A stretch of DNA of 64,000 nucleotides, taken from Macrobrachium rosenbergii. Its lineage: Eukaryota > Arthropoda > Malacostraca > Decapoda > Palaemonidae. Within the stretch, counting starts at the first letter, position 1; each line of letters begins with the position of its first letter. Under the pieces are notes generated by a model. That model did no database searches and was not told the DNA's origin. It saw only the letters and a program-made list of their open reading frames with translations. The DNA lies in assembly GCF_040412425.1 (NCBI RefSeq), contig NC_089784.1, positions 36,985,570-37,049,569 on the forward strand. The letters run 5' to 3'. The position numbers and the translations under genes were made by a program. Below are positions 49,948 through 62,408 of this stretch, piece after piece.

Positions 49948-50162
<215 letters not shown>

Positions 50163-50166
<4 letters not shown>

Positions 50167-50460
50167 CTGTACACACCTGTAACAAATTGCGCCATTCCTA
50201 CTCTTTTTGCATACACACTCCCTTCTTGGATGCTGAGGCCCTGCCATCCAGCATATCCTTCTCATCTTCTATGCAGCACTTTGTAGACCTTCCTCTTCTT
50301 ACTCCAAACACTTTCTTACTCTTCACTATTTTCACTAACCTGGCATCCTTCATTTGTTTCACATGAACAGCCCATCTCAAACAGTGCTGTCCATCCTTTA
50401 CCCTACCCAGAACTTTTGCCCACTTATACTTTCGTATCTGCTTACCCCTCATATGTTACA
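50163..50460 (-). pseudogene. LINE 3' end: C-terminal tail on the minus strand
   Basis: An 84-codon minus-strand frame (50452-50198) contains CLRWAVHVKQMKDARLVKIV and later KVFGVRRGRS, then [20 protein letters not shown], followed in frame after a stop by EWRNLL. This is the order LRWxGHVxRMxDxRLVKxVxxxxVxGVRRRGRPxxxWxDxxKDxLxxRGLxxxxARVCMxDRxEWRxL seen at the C-terminus of many arthropod LINEs. It is 5'-truncated at about 50460 and has one in-frame stop. The 3' end runs into a TA tract. Confidence 0.75.
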
Positions 50461-50578
50461 CAAACAATACCATTAAACTACAATTTCAAATGTTTCTTTT
50501 CAATTCTATCAATGAAAGTTTGGGTAGTAATTTCTATATGAATTCCAACCTTCTAGTTTTTCAGTAGGTGTTTAATTG

Positions 50579-50660
<82 letters not shown>
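50579..50660. repeat. (TA)40 microsatellite
   Basis: Pure TA run abutting the left arm of the foldback at 50661. Confidence 0.97.
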
Positions 50661-50663
<3 letters not shown>

Positions 50664-50880
50664 GATATCAATTCGTGCTCCTTCGGGAATATCACCGAAG
50701 GGGAATCATAAGTGACAAGTGACACGGTACTGCAGGGCGTTCGAGTCACTTAGGTACCAATCAATTTACCACCCATAATTTCCCTCCAGTGATATTCGCG
50801 AAGTAGCGCGAATTGGATATTAAACGCCATTTGTAGCTTAATGTTCGTATATAAAATGTCACGTGATGTAATAAAAATTC
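50661..50880. mobile_element. Foldback SINE-like element related to 41.03 and 61.69 kb
   Basis: Left arm (about 50663-50735) has ATATCAATTCGTGCTCCTTC, then GGGAATATCACCGAAGGGGA. The right arm (about 50752-50835) is its complement, ending in GCGAATTGGATATTAAACGC then CATTTGTAGCTTAATGT. The same GATATTAAA-G and CCGAAGGGGAA strings occur in the 41.03-41.37 kb palindrome, and AATATCCAATTCGC with GGGAATATCA at 61.70-61.74 kb. A GGGCGTTCGAGTCAC string near the centre resembles a B box. TA tracts sit on both sides. Confidence 0.75.
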
Positions 50881-50896
50881 ACACGCACACACACAA

Positions 50897-50979
<83 letters not shown>
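50881..50979. repeat. Compound (CA)n(TA)n microsatellite
   Basis: ACACGCACACACACAAATATATGT lead, TA to 50979. Confidence 0.97.
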
Positions 50980-50980
<1 letters not shown>

Positions 50981-51130
50981 CCTACATAAGTCCATACATA
51001 CATAGTAGGCATAGGTTCGAATCCCGGCCAGGCCAGATGCACGTGTCCGGAGGTATACTGAATTAGATATTATGGAAGTATTCGGGCTTAATTTTGTTGG
51101 CATAAAAAGTCACGCGTAGCCTATATAAAT
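50980..51130 (+). mobile_element. tRNA-derived SINE fragment with a good B box
   Basis: TAGGTTCGAATCCCGGCC-type text (about 51010-51028) is a near-consensus B box on the + strand. The A box was not identified, and the body to 51130 is AT-rich. It lies between a TA tract and the LINE at 51.18 kb. Confidence 0.45.
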
Positions 51131-51174
51131 GACAAAATTAATGTATGTATGTATGCATGTGGAGGCGCCGGTGA

Positions 51175-52380
51175 TGTATACACAATCTATAGAAGGAAAG
51201 AAGGCAATAAGTTATATTAAGAAGGGCAAAGCACCAGGTCCATCAGAGGTGCAAAATGAAATGTTGAAGGTAATTGGCAAAGCAAGAGAAGAATGGATAC
51301 CGGAACTACTTAGCGCAAGAAAGTTTGATGGTAAATGTTTGAACAGAAGGGAGATATTATAGTGTGGCAATTATAAAGGAATCATACTAACAAACATTTA
51401 TTTTTTAGAAAGAATCCGGAGGAGAGAATGCGAGAAATTGTGAAGATTGGTGAACAGCAGTTTCATTAGATGCTGTCTTTATGATACGGAAGTTACAGGG
51501 ACAGCACAGCAAAGTTGGTTTACATCAGGGATTGGCACTTGGCCCCTTTCTATTTTTACTGGATTTGGAAGTATTCTGTGAAAGGATTAGGAATGAAAAT
51601 CTATGGGAATTGTTATATACAGGTGATCAGGTGATTTCAGCCGAAACTGAAGAACTACAAACAAGGGTAAGAGATTGGCAGAAATCCCTTCAGCGGAGTG
51701 CTATGAAGGTAAATGTATGTAAAACTGAGGTTATGGTATCTAGCAAGCAGGGAGGGGATAGGTTATTTATACACAATAAAAGAGGTCTAGATTTAAAACA
51801 GGATCGACTTTAAGCCAGGAGAGAAAGTGTGAAGCTGAGGTTGCAAGCAGGATAAAAAGAATTTTGGCGGAAATGGAGGCGGGTGGCAGGGGTTGTGTGA
51901 CAAACGAATGTCAAATAAACTTGAGAAAAAAAATCTGTTGCACCATAATCAGGCTAGTGATGATGATGGTTCAGAAAAATGGGCAATAAGAAGGAAGGAA
52001 GGAGGAACGGAAGCTGGAACCGACAGAAATGAAGATGCTTAGGTGGATTTTGTGGATCTCGCTGTTCAAGAGGCTAGTAAATAACAATATCAGAAGAGCA
52101 GGGGTGGTAAAGATTGCTGATAAGATAAGAGAGTCGAGACTGAGATGGTATGGGCATGTGGTGAGGATGAGTTAGGAGGATGACGCGAAGAGGGCACCTT
52201 TTTGGAGTAGAAAGTCAAAAGAGAGGCAAAGGATTACATAGGGGGGTAGAGCGAAGGAGGATATGGGGAAGAAGGTTTTCGCAGAGGAAGATGCTTCTGA
52301 TAGGAAGAGTTGTCGAAAGAGCATCAAGGCAACCTACCCCTTATTTCAGGGATAGAAGCGAGATGAAGAAGAAACAATGA
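51175..52380 (+). pseudogene. LINE reverse-transcriptase to C-terminal segment, the best preserved in the window
   Basis: Three frames in order: YIKKGKAPGPSEVQNEMLKV (51208 onward), then after disruption GLHQGLALGPFLFLLDLEVF (51518 onward), LLYTGDQVISAE and MKVNVCKTEVMVSSKQGG. Further on, around 52000-52170, are stretches resembling RMLRWILGISLFERL and RLRWYGHVVRM. These are the KMKKGKAPGPSxVxxEML, GLHQGSALSPxLF, YADD and WxGHVxRM blocks of a LINE of the kind often classed near RTE. The catalytic YADD is YTGD, so the polymerase site is lost. Stops and frameshifts separate the blocks. The 3' end is at a KKKQ*-like end near 52380. Clade not certain. Confidence 0.85.
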
Positions 52381-52717
52381 TAAATTATATTCATTCGTCC
52401 ATCAAAAGAATGGATAAGTCTTAGTTCCCTCTGTAATAAAAACCAAAAAGAAGTTTGAATTCTGGTTGAGGCAAATTCACTTATATATATTTCGGAAGAT
52501 CAGTGGTTTATGTCTGCCCAAATGCCCAATAGTCCACTCAGCCGTAAATGGGTACCAGCATCTACCAAGGTCAGGGAAAAGGGTGCAGGACCAAAGAATG
52601 CCGAGAAACTGGTAGGCTACAACTTGCTGGCATTATTCCTTCCTAAAACAACAATAATAAGAATGAGGTAAAGTAAACATGAATCAAGATAACACATTAT
52701 CATGGACGAAACCTGAT
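52381..52717. other. Probable short dispersed repeat, family not identified
   Basis: CCACTCAGCCGTAAATGGGT followed by ACCAGCATCTACCAAGGTCA (about 52533-52575) is GC-richer than its flanks and reads like repeat text I associate with decapod genomes. No second copy lies in this window. Confidence 0.35.

Positions 52718-52778
<61 letters not shown>
52718..52778. repeat. (GA)30 microsatellite
   Basis: Perfect GA run. Confidence 0.98.
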
Positions 52779-52780
<2 letters not shown>

Positions 52781-53020
52781 TTGGAACTGTGGCTAGGCGT
52801 CACCCAAAGTGATTGAAAAGAACGGAGCAAATCCGAGCTCGCGTGTAAGGAAAGATGATGGATGAGCCCGCCTTAGTGACGTTTCTTCCGCAACTCAGGT
52901 GTCATCTTGAAATTTCTTACTCTTCGGTGAGATGAGGACGGGAATGGGAGTGTGCGGATGATGTTTTTCTTAATTTTTTTAAGAGAAATACCGGAAAATA
53001 GAGAAAAATTACAATTACAA

Positions 53021-53138
<118 letters not shown>

Positions 53139-53164
53139 CACTTACACAATTGTTCTCATTAATA

Positions 53165-54565
53165 CAATTACTAACAGGCTCCCATTAAAGCTGGATGGTA
53201 TCTAGCTCAGATATTTATTCAAGAAAAGTTACAAGCTTTCTAGTGGCAGGCAATGCTGGAAACGGATTTGAAGATAGCTTGTCAAAAACACTAGATATCA
53301 CATGGACAACACACCCAAAAGAAGACGAAGGTAGAGAAAGGCCAAGGTCACGAGGGCGGGGCCACAAAGGCAAAGGAGGATTATCAAAGGATTAAAGAAG
53401 CCAGCATGCAGAATTGGAAAAACAATGGCTTTAATCCACTCTCCCATAAACCTATACAGTCAATAGAGCTGGACTATGTGTCCGGTCATTCTACGGATAC
53501 TTGACAATGAGGACTGTTAGTCTTAGAAAACTTGTATCTTTTCCTGAATAAATATCTCCACTATAGTCTGTTTAACATTCTAAGATCGCTGGGGTGGGGC
53601 CAGGAAAAGAATACAGGGGTGTCAAACGTCTCGTTATGATTAAAAGTTTTGCCTTGTTAGAGCTTGTTCAATGGAAATTTCAAAAAAAGAAATGTTATTT
53701 ATTTAAAGATAATATCGAAACACAGACTTCACATATATGCAGTACCAGCCTAATTTATCTTCATAAAAACAAAGAGACATGGCATAATTTTTGGCCGCCG
53801 CTGCCAAACCTCAGTTTCCCTGACACGTGGTCAGCGAGGGCATTTATGGCCAGCTCGATCTGAAACAATAACAACGGTGGTCACCTCAAGCAGCCAGTCA
53901 CTGGACAGTGTTGATAGCCCTTGAAGAGATAGCCAAAGCGGATCAAATCTCCCCACAACCAACATCTTTACTCCCAGGTCAAGTAAACTGGTGATAACAT
54001 TTTAAAATATTTCATATTAAAGAAACAACAAGGGTGCCTGTAATTAATGGTAATTTATTGTTCTCTCCTAAATTATAAGTAGCTTATTTAACCTGCAGAG
54101 GTACTGAAAAAATACAGTCATGTAACCACAAATAAATGCTAATATGGAATATGGACAATAATCAAATGGCTTGAAAAGCCATTCCTGCCAAACCACCCAC
54201 ACAAATTTTAAGAGTGGTAATGCATTAAACATATTATGGTATCATTATAGGAACTATGATTATTATTCCCAAAAAAGCACACAAAGCACGGAAAATCATG
54301 AAATATGATTAATATTTCCAAAAAGCAGGCAAAGAATGGAAAATCATTAAGAACAACCAAAAATTACTCGTTGTTTCTTTAGAAAACGAAGTACAGTAAA
54401 TGACAGATCTCAGGTAAAGCCATAAACAATGGATTAACCTCGATAGTGAGATTTAAAAGAATAAATAGATCTGGCAACGCTGTATTCTTTTCTGGCCCAA
54501 CTCTAGCGATCTTAGAATGTTGAACAGACTATAGATACCATTCAGTTTTAATGACGTCCTGTTAG

Positions 54566-54568
<3 letters not shown>
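53165..54568. mobile_element. DNA transposon with about 90-bp inverted ends (outer element)
   Basis: The right end (about 54568-54470, reverse complement) reads ACTAACAGG, then CATTAAAACTGAATGGTATC, TATAGTCTGTTCAACATTCT, AAGATCGC and GGCCAGAAAAGAATACAG. The same text occurs at the left end, but split: 53170-53204 holds the first part and 53562-53625 the second. The 357 bp between them are a separate inserted element. Without the insert the outer element is about 1.05 kb. The internal sequence (53630-54465) contains an 89-codon frame with no recognised domain. It looks non-autonomous, and the superfamily is not assigned. Confidence 0.75.
53205..53561. mobile_element. 357-bp MITE with 39-bp TIRs inserted at a TA site (inner element)
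   Basis: Left TIR GCTCAGATATTTATTCAAGA (53205 onward) and right TIR, reverse complement, GTGGAGATATTTATTCAGGA (from 53561) stay similar for about 39 bp (AAAAG-TACAAG-TTTCTA). It is flanked by TA at 53203-53204 and 53562-53563. The uninterrupted right arm of the outer element reads GGTATCTATAGTCTG, that is, with one TA, so TA was duplicated on insertion, as for Tc1/mariner-type elements. No coding capacity. The body includes purine-rich AGAAAGGCCAAGGTCACGAG. Confidence 0.8.

Positions 54569-54646
<78 letters not shown>
54569..54646. repeat. (TA)38 microsatellite
   Basis: Pure TA run abutting the right end of the outer TIR element. Confidence 0.97.
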
Positions 54647-54651
<5 letters not shown>

Positions 54652-54692
54652 ACGAAAAACTAGAGTAACTCCAAGTTAAGGTTAGTCAAGTC

Positions 54693-54823
<131 letters not shown>

Positions 54824-55020
54824 CTGAATCACGAAAATATGGAGCGTGATGGATATAAATATAAATAAACACAAAATCCCCGAAGGAGAGAGAAACAATT
54901 GAGTGGTTCAAGGCCTTTCGACTTATCATGTCCTTTACTCAGCAGAATGCTAATTAAAGTATGATAAGTCGAAAGGCCTTTTTTTTTCTCATTGTTTCTC
55001 TTTTCTCCACGAGGATTTTT
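54824..55020. mobile_element. Foldback element with 55-bp arms
   Basis: Left arm 54876-54930 (CCGAAGGAGAGAGAAACAAT, AAGGCCTTTCGACTTATCAT) pairs with right arm 54961-55016 (ATGATAAGTCGAAAGGCCTT, ATTGTTTCTCTTTTCTCCAC, GAGGAT). The loop is about 30 bp. TA tracts lie left and CA/TA/GA tracts lie right. The leading ACTGAATCAC also follows the TA/CA tract at 32.09 kb, hinting at one element family. Confidence 0.8.
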
Positions 55021-55021
55021 T

Positions 55022-55116
<95 letters not shown>
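55022..55116. repeat. Compound (CA)6(TA)14(GA)28 microsatellite
   Basis: CA, TA and GA runs joined without spacers. Confidence 0.97.
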
Positions 55117-55118
<2 letters not shown>

Positions 55119-56175
55119 TTGATTGTAGTCGCATACCCGAAACTTGGAGGAGTTACTGCTGTTTTCGCAAAACTTAATTTAATAAAAGTTGATCCTTTAT
55201 GTCCTTTTTCCTACTTACTGGATAAACCTCAAGTTCTTTTGAGTAAGTGTCCGATAAGATACCCAAAGAAGAATCTGAATAAATGATGGTTAAATCGATT
55301 GACAGAAGAAAATATTTTAATCTCGCTAACCAAAGGTTGTACTGATTCCTGTTTATAAGATGTACAAGCATCTAATGTTAGCAATCACTAATAAGAGTAG
55401 GCGCTGGCATCTATGATTTTAACGATTTGGACGCTAGAAAGATAAAGGAAACAGTCCCGATGCTAAACATTATCATCAAGAAACATGTCAGAGGAATGTC
55501 TTTAAACTGGAATGGCAAGGTTTGTAATTGCAACGAGAACAAAATTCATAGTCGTGAGCTAGGTTATCCAAGAATTCACGCTATTAGCAGCACACTGGGG
55601 CATCACAATATTAAAAAGAATACTTACACCAATGTTACTTTTTACACAAACATCAGGTAAAAAACGAACATTATTTCTAGAGGCAATAACAATAACCACT
55701 TGGAACTCTTACCAGCATGAAGGCAAGGAGCCATATTAAAGCCTCTTAGGAAGGTTACACTAATTCTAAAACAAGAAGGCAAACAACGTTAAACGCCACA
55801 TAAAAGTAAAAAAAGGTGTCATATGAATATATACCTAAAATTACTTTTGCGTCAGTTTGCCTCTCAGTAAGACTAAAGCCGTTTTAAATAAAGACATGGT
55901 AAGAACGCCGACAGTAAATACTTTTAAGCTTGAAACTGGAAAACAAGTTTCACAATAAAGTCTTCGAAACCGCAGAGTTTGAAAACATGAAACCTCTTGT
56001 TTCAGGGTTTCAAGACATAAACGTATTTTCTCCTTTGTGTGTGTCATTTTCATTTAAGTTTCTTACAGAAGCTTTAGAGTAAAAATTTGTTTTCAATTAT
56101 CTTTGTTAGGCGCCGGTAAAAAGAATTCATGCTTGGTGGGTGAATGTCTCCAGAGGCTTGTGAGTTATAGTCTTC
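55117..56175. other. AT-rich sequence, no gene recognised
   Basis: Short frames (60-77 codons) with no domain. Confidence 0.5.
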
Positions 56176-56179
56176 TTTT

Positions 56180-56690
56180 GCGAGAATCCTATAAACCTTT
56201 CTCCTTTATATCTATGAATTTCAATCCTTTAAGAGATATATCGATTATTATTCTACAATTTCGACATAAAAATTCTCATTCTATAAGAGATTCCTACTGA
56301 TTATACTTTCATTTTTTAAAGATACCTAAAAATTATCAATTCTTTAAAGAGGCATATATAAACTTCTAGTCATTAAGAGATCCCTAAGATTTTCATCTAT
56401 TTACAGATATTCATAAAAATCCATCCTTCAAGAATCACCTATAAATTTCTGTTCTTCAAGACGTACCTGTAAATATCCGCCCTTCAAGCGACATCTATTA
56501 ATTTCCTTTCTTCAAAAGATACCTATAAATTCAAGAGATAGCTATTAAGTTTCAATCTTCAAGAGCTACCTACAAAATTCTACGGTTTGAGAGATACCCA
56601 TCAATTTACATTCTTCAGTAGAGGCCTATAAATTTCCACCCATTAAGAGTTACCTACCTATAAACTTCCACTCCTAAAGATAAAACAATT
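56180..56690 (+). repeat. Cryptic minisatellite, unit 28 bp, about 18 diverged copies
   Basis: The clearest unit is CTTCAAGAATCACCTATAAA plus TTTCTGTT, repeated with few changes at about 56428, 56456 and 56484. Weaker copies run from about 56180 to 56690. It is much older than the 47.3-48.7 kb array. Confidence 0.7.
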
Positions 56691-57759
56691 TCTTTCTTTA
56701 TGGTAAGGGCCTTCTCTTTTTCCTCTTAATCCTTTAGACTTGGTCTGAATAAAGGAATAAAGTAGGCGTCACATTGGTCTCTGTTGTTGGCAAGACCTTA
56801 AGACTAATCAGTGATGTACTCCATATTAGAATAATTATCATAACAAACCACAGAGTCTCTCTAGGAGTTACTGTTCCCAACAACTCAATAAACATGGTTT
56901 TATTATTACGTTGTATTATCTTTTATCTGTTCAGAGGGATTCTTGCAAAGGAGTTTAAATATTGTTATACAAAGAAATCGACAAAAGAGGTGTTAAATTA
57001 GGTACCTTATTCTTGATTGACAAACTATCCCAGTATAGTTTCGTTTTAGGAGTTCATTTTCTCCTATGAAAACTTGAATAAATAGAGATTCAGTTGGCGT
57101 CACAGTGCCCATGACCGCTGATTCCCAGGCAACAAGCGACAGCTAATTGTACTTGTCACCTTGATCCTGATTTTTTCCCCTTCTTTGTCTAGGAAATACA
57201 AATCTGTGTATTCCAATGGAAAATCTAATTTCTTTCAAAGCAAAATATCTGTACGAACCTTTGTAAAATTAGTTTAAATGCAAAACATCTGTATAAGAAA
57301 AGCTCCATCCATCTCATATAAAACTGAATAACATCGGACGTGAAATGGAGCCATTTCGTGACAATGCAGATTATAGTTTTCGATCTATTGAGATAGAGAA
57401 TACAGTTTCGAGTCTATGGCCATAAACAATTCAATTTCAGGCATGTAAGCAATTTAAATCCAACTGTGAATCTTTTTACATCCAGTGCTATGATAAATTC
57501 TGATGGCAGTTTCACAATTTTTTACAAAAAATTCAAAAAAATGCTTAGAGATAAGTAAGATATGGCAATATACTACTCAGCGGGATGTTCTGTAACTAAA
57601 GAGCAATTACCTAAAACACATGAACACACATGAATTAACTGATTAATGATAGTACCTCATAATTAAGTAGCACTTAATGAAGAACGTGGCCAGAACCAGT
57701 ACCTTAGATCCGACTTTACATTGAACACGAGAACCACAAGGTGATGAAAAGCTAGGGTT

Positions 57760-57760
<1 letters not shown>
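56691..57760. other. AT-rich sequence, no gene recognised
   Basis: Short frames (up to 75 codons, 56774-57001) with no domain. Confidence 0.5.

Positions 57761-57836
<76 letters not shown>
57761..57836. repeat. (GA)38 microsatellite
   Basis: Perfect GA run; the 138-codon minus frame at 57663-58079 is mostly Leu-Ser. Confidence 0.98.
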
Positions 57837-57837
<1 letters not shown>

Positions 57838-57932
57838 AAATCCTCTGAATGTTGGCGTGCTAGATACCATTTCTTTACATAGACCCACCAAGCCTTTATG
57901 GAATACGCAAAATGTGCGAGGTACAAGTTACA

Positions 57933-57934
<2 letters not shown>

Positions 57935-57992
<58 letters not shown>
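57935..57992. repeat. (GA)29 microsatellite
   Basis: Perfect GA run. Confidence 0.98.
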
Positions 57993-57993
<1 letters not shown>

Positions 57994-58198
57994 AAACACC
58001 CAAAGGAGTCTAGAGAATTACATGCTATCCATAAAACCCCATTAAGGAGCGGCAAGAGAGCCAACTCCCAGCGCAGCATAAATAGCCTCTGTGGCTGGAG
58101 TTTTACCGCCGTCTCTTGATTTTACAGCGTCGAGAATTGTATCGGAAAACTGATACACTTGAAGAGAGCAGCATTTTTCATCTCATATTTCCCCGAAC

Positions 58199-58201
<3 letters not shown>

Positions 58202-58258
<57 letters not shown>
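58202..58258. repeat. (GA)28 microsatellite
   Basis: Perfect GA run, the third within 500 bp. Confidence 0.98.
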
Positions 58259-58261
<3 letters not shown>

Positions 58262-58851
58262 GCTTACGTGACTTAAATAATGTAAAAAAAAAAAATAAAA
58301 AAACATATTCGTAAATGATGAAAGTTATTTCCTCCCACAGGCACTTCAATAGTTATTAAGTGAAAACACAAATGCATTCAACTGCCCACCAAACTAAAAA
58401 TCATGGCGACTGAAAAGTCACAATGAAAGCTTGACAAAAAAACCTAAAAAGAGTAAGAGAAAGATGTATTTCTGGGGTGGTAATTGAAGAGCCTTTCTTT
58501 TCTGATTATATTAAGGATACCGCTTTTGTTAGACTCATCTGACATCGTGGCGACACAGATTCTTCCTGTTATGAACATCCTTAATTCTCTTTCTCTTTCA
58601 TATTCTAAACTTACTCTTTTAATTTCAAGTTACATTGAGGTGATGGCCTGAATAAAAATGGACATAAGTTAAGTTGTTAGTTGGTTTCCTATAAATACTG
58701 AATTTGCATTAAAATGGTTCTCTATGTATTAAAACACCTAAGAAAGGGAGGCAATTGTCTTTTTCTAATTCTAAAGTAAACTTAATGGATGGTACCTGAT
58801 TATTCAAATTAGAGCGCAAATCATTTACATCAATACCAGCAAGCAAAACAG
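58259..58851. other. AT-rich sequence, no gene recognised
   Basis: A-run near 58285-58301. No supported frame. Confidence 0.5.

Positions 58852-58852
<1 letters not shown>

Positions 58853-58908
<56 letters not shown>
58853..58908. repeat. (CT)27 microsatellite
   Basis: Perfect CT run. Confidence 0.98.
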
Positions 58909-58911
<3 letters not shown>

Positions 58912-61570
58912 TGTTGCTATTAAGCTTGGCTGGTCATAGGCAAGCACAAACCCTTGCTCTAATAGGCAGCTCGCTGTATCCTAAAAAAAAAAAAAAAGTA
59001 TCAGTATTGGTGCAATATATTGCACATGAGACGTGAGATACAAGCAATATTCTCCCCATTCTTCATCCAACGTCACATTAATTGAAGAGCGATGGCCTGG
59101 CATTTTTACACCCACTCTTTCTTCACAAAAAAAAAAAAAAAATCCTTCAGAGCAAGTCTTTGAGGAGATTTCTTACTTGTGATTTCGAGGTAACAGATGA
59201 AATTGTCACGAAGTGCAAACGAAAACAAAACTGATGAGTTTCAAGATTAGATGCTTTCTTTTCAGTTGGAAGAATTAGATAATAATAAAAACAGTAATAA
59301 CATTCTTACAGAATAAAACCAAGGGCAGCACTCCTGTAGCGTACTATAAACAACCGTTTAAAAACAATACTTATGCCAGAGGATTTCTATTCAATCTACA
59401 AGAAGAGAAGTATAGAGTTTTTTCTTGAGAAATTTACAATAGTAAAAAAAAATGTGACAATAATAAAAAAAAAACACTACAGCAGTACTACAAATAATAA
59501 TATTAACAGAAAATTATAATAATAGGAATCGGTGATTATCATTACACTGCTAAACACAAACCTTCAAATTACAGATGCAGACAAAAGAAACTGCCTAATC
59601 AAAGAACACAAAAAAGAAAAAGAACAAGTAAGGAAAATTTAAAAATTAATTGTCTTCACTGGAATTTATTCTTGAACGAGATGAAAAACTTTAATTTCTG
59701 CTACGGATATTAGTAACGATAACAATAGTGAATGTCAATGGCAATTATCAAAATCACGAGCATGAATAAAATCACAGACTATTGAGGAAGTAAAGCAACA
59801 ATTACTGATATTACAAATAACTATTATTTTCGCTGCTACTGCTGCTTATATTATTATTACTTTCTCATATTACTATTAATACTATGACTTCACATTATAC
59901 TATAAATCATAAGCGACATTAAAATAGGCAGACTTCAGAGAAAATTGAATCAAATCGGCAAATAGACAAAGGAAAGTGTTTACGAGTTATGAAATTCCAG
60001 CTTCAGCAATCAGGAGGCGACATAAAAAGATTTTACTTTTTTCCGGAGAACTCCGAAGTAGCCGAGACGCTTAGCATTCTAAATCAGATTCAGTCTTCCA
60101 AACGGAGGAGAGAAAACAAATAACCAGGTTTTTTGAAATTCGGTGTAACTTAATAGAGCGGTTCCCCCACCCCCTTAAATTTAAGCGAAGGGCCGTGTCT
60201 TAGGAGCGTGCACGCTCGGCCGGTTACGGAAAATGCCAGAATAAAAAAGGGGAGAACTCGAAGGGAGAAATATAGAAATCCGAAAGGCAAAGAAGATAGA
60301 GGACGATAAATGGAAATTTAGCCAGGAGTGAAAAGATAGTGAAAAGGAAGAAGCTTCGAAAGTTAGGAGGAAATAAAGTTAAGAGCGAAAAATATTATCA
60401 GACAATTTGTAAAAGCTCAGCAGGCAACAAAAATATAATAAAAGATGCTTACACGATCAGTTATCTTTCAGAGAGAGACGAGACGAATATACTCAGCAAA
60501 AGATACATGGCAATAAGAATAAGTAGGTAACCGAAACGGTAGGGGAGAAACAACAATGGCAATTAAAGAAAGCATAAAAATGTCATTACGAGAGAGGAAG
60601 GTCACCGAGGAGAGACAAACGGCGGAGGAAAGAAAAACAAATAAAACGAAACAAAGAACAAACTAAAGATATGAAATCAGATGAAACACGCACGAATGAA
60701 AAGGGACGTGTAAAGAGAGAAGGGCAGAAGGGAAAACCAACAGAAGACGGAAATGGAAAGGAAAACCAACCAAAGAGGGGAATGGAAATAGCGACGAAAG
60801 GGTGAAATAACAATAGAAGAGATATTATTGTTGTTATTATTTTCAGACAATACTAATACTTATGGGAAAAGCTTTGTATACCACTGTCTTACTGAACAAA
60901 GTTTCACAGGGTAAAAAACCCAAACGTCCAGAAAGTAAAAAAAGAAAAAATAAACAAAACGAATAGAAAATAATAAAGGTCATTCACCAGAATCAAAAAC
61001 ACATATACCCATAAACGGGATTATCAATTCGAAAAACTATTTTAATGGTGCATGGTGCTTAATATATCATTATAACGCCCTAAGACTCTTTTACACCTAC
61101 AGACAATAAGAAGACAAAACAACACATTCATTCCCCATACACCGAGGACGGAGTTTAATAAACAAGTCATTCCTCATACAGAATTCCTCCGTAGCTTGCA
61201 CTTCACAGATGCAAAGGCTCTGCTCTTCATCCATTTCCATGTGTAGATGGCTTGGAGGTCGGGGATCGTGTTCGTGTGAATGAGTGGTGTTCAGTCTAGT
61301 TTCCTCTTGAGTTTAGATTCTTTGGTTGAGATTCTTTTATCCGGGACAATACACATACAGTAGGAGCAGCCCACTTCCATTTCGTCGACGCTAGTTTGTA
61401 GAAGCGCAACATGCTACTACGTTTATTCATGCACTCTGCTTGAGTGGATGAGTAATGACTAACGATTTTTGGGCATTTACACAAACTTTTATAAATCCTA
61501 AATTGTATGTTGCTGTCAGCTATTATTGAGATTATTTATCGGGAACATCTACGTGAAGATAAATTTTCCC
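58909..61570. other. 2.7 kb of AT-rich sequence, no gene recognised
   Basis: Contains A-runs (58983-58997, 59128-59142), dispersed AAT/TTA triplets (59280-59900) and a purine-rich block (60300-60800). Short frames are Lys/Arg- or Phe/Ser-rich only. Confidence 0.5.
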
Positions 61571-61573
61571 CAC

Positions 61574-61800
<227 letters not shown>

Positions 61801-62010
61801 ATGGATCGACGACTTTCAGTAACGGTAACCATTCGGCTTCCAAGAGAGGTAAAAGTTGATACCCATTCTGCAGTACATGCTCGACGAATGCAGTTTTTGT
61901 ACTTTAACAGTCGATATCAACCCACCTCCACCATGATAACCGATTGGTCCACTTGAAACATGTAGGTGTTTATGAATTGTTGTCACATATCACAGACACA
62001 GACACAAACA
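61801..62010. other. Sequence without recognised features
   Basis: No supported frame or repeat. Confidence 0.45.
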
Positions 62011-62015
62011 CACAC

Positions 62016-62086
<71 letters not shown>

Positions 62087-62089
62087 GTA

Positions 62090-62150
<61 letters not shown>

Positions 62151-62151
62151 T
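62011..62151. repeat. Compound (CA)n(TA)n(GTATATAT)n(GT)n microsatellite
   Basis: TA at about 62017-62073, TATGTATA units, TA, then GT at 62121-62151. Confidence 0.97.
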
Positions 62152-62408
62152 CATACAAGTAATTTCATGATCTAGAGCTGATTTTTGTTGTTGTACAGTA
62201 CACAGCAAGTGGTTACAGACCTCATGTTTCTGGCAGCTTGGTGACTTCCTCATTAAATAGAAAAGTTGGAATGTTATTATTTTCATTCTTCCGGGTTCCA
62301 CAGAAATAAAAATGTATATTGGCAATGAACTGGATGCTAATCTGTCATTTTCTCCCACCAAGGGTTCCACAACCCTTCACTTGGCTCTCCTCTTCCTTGA
62401 GGTGCATT

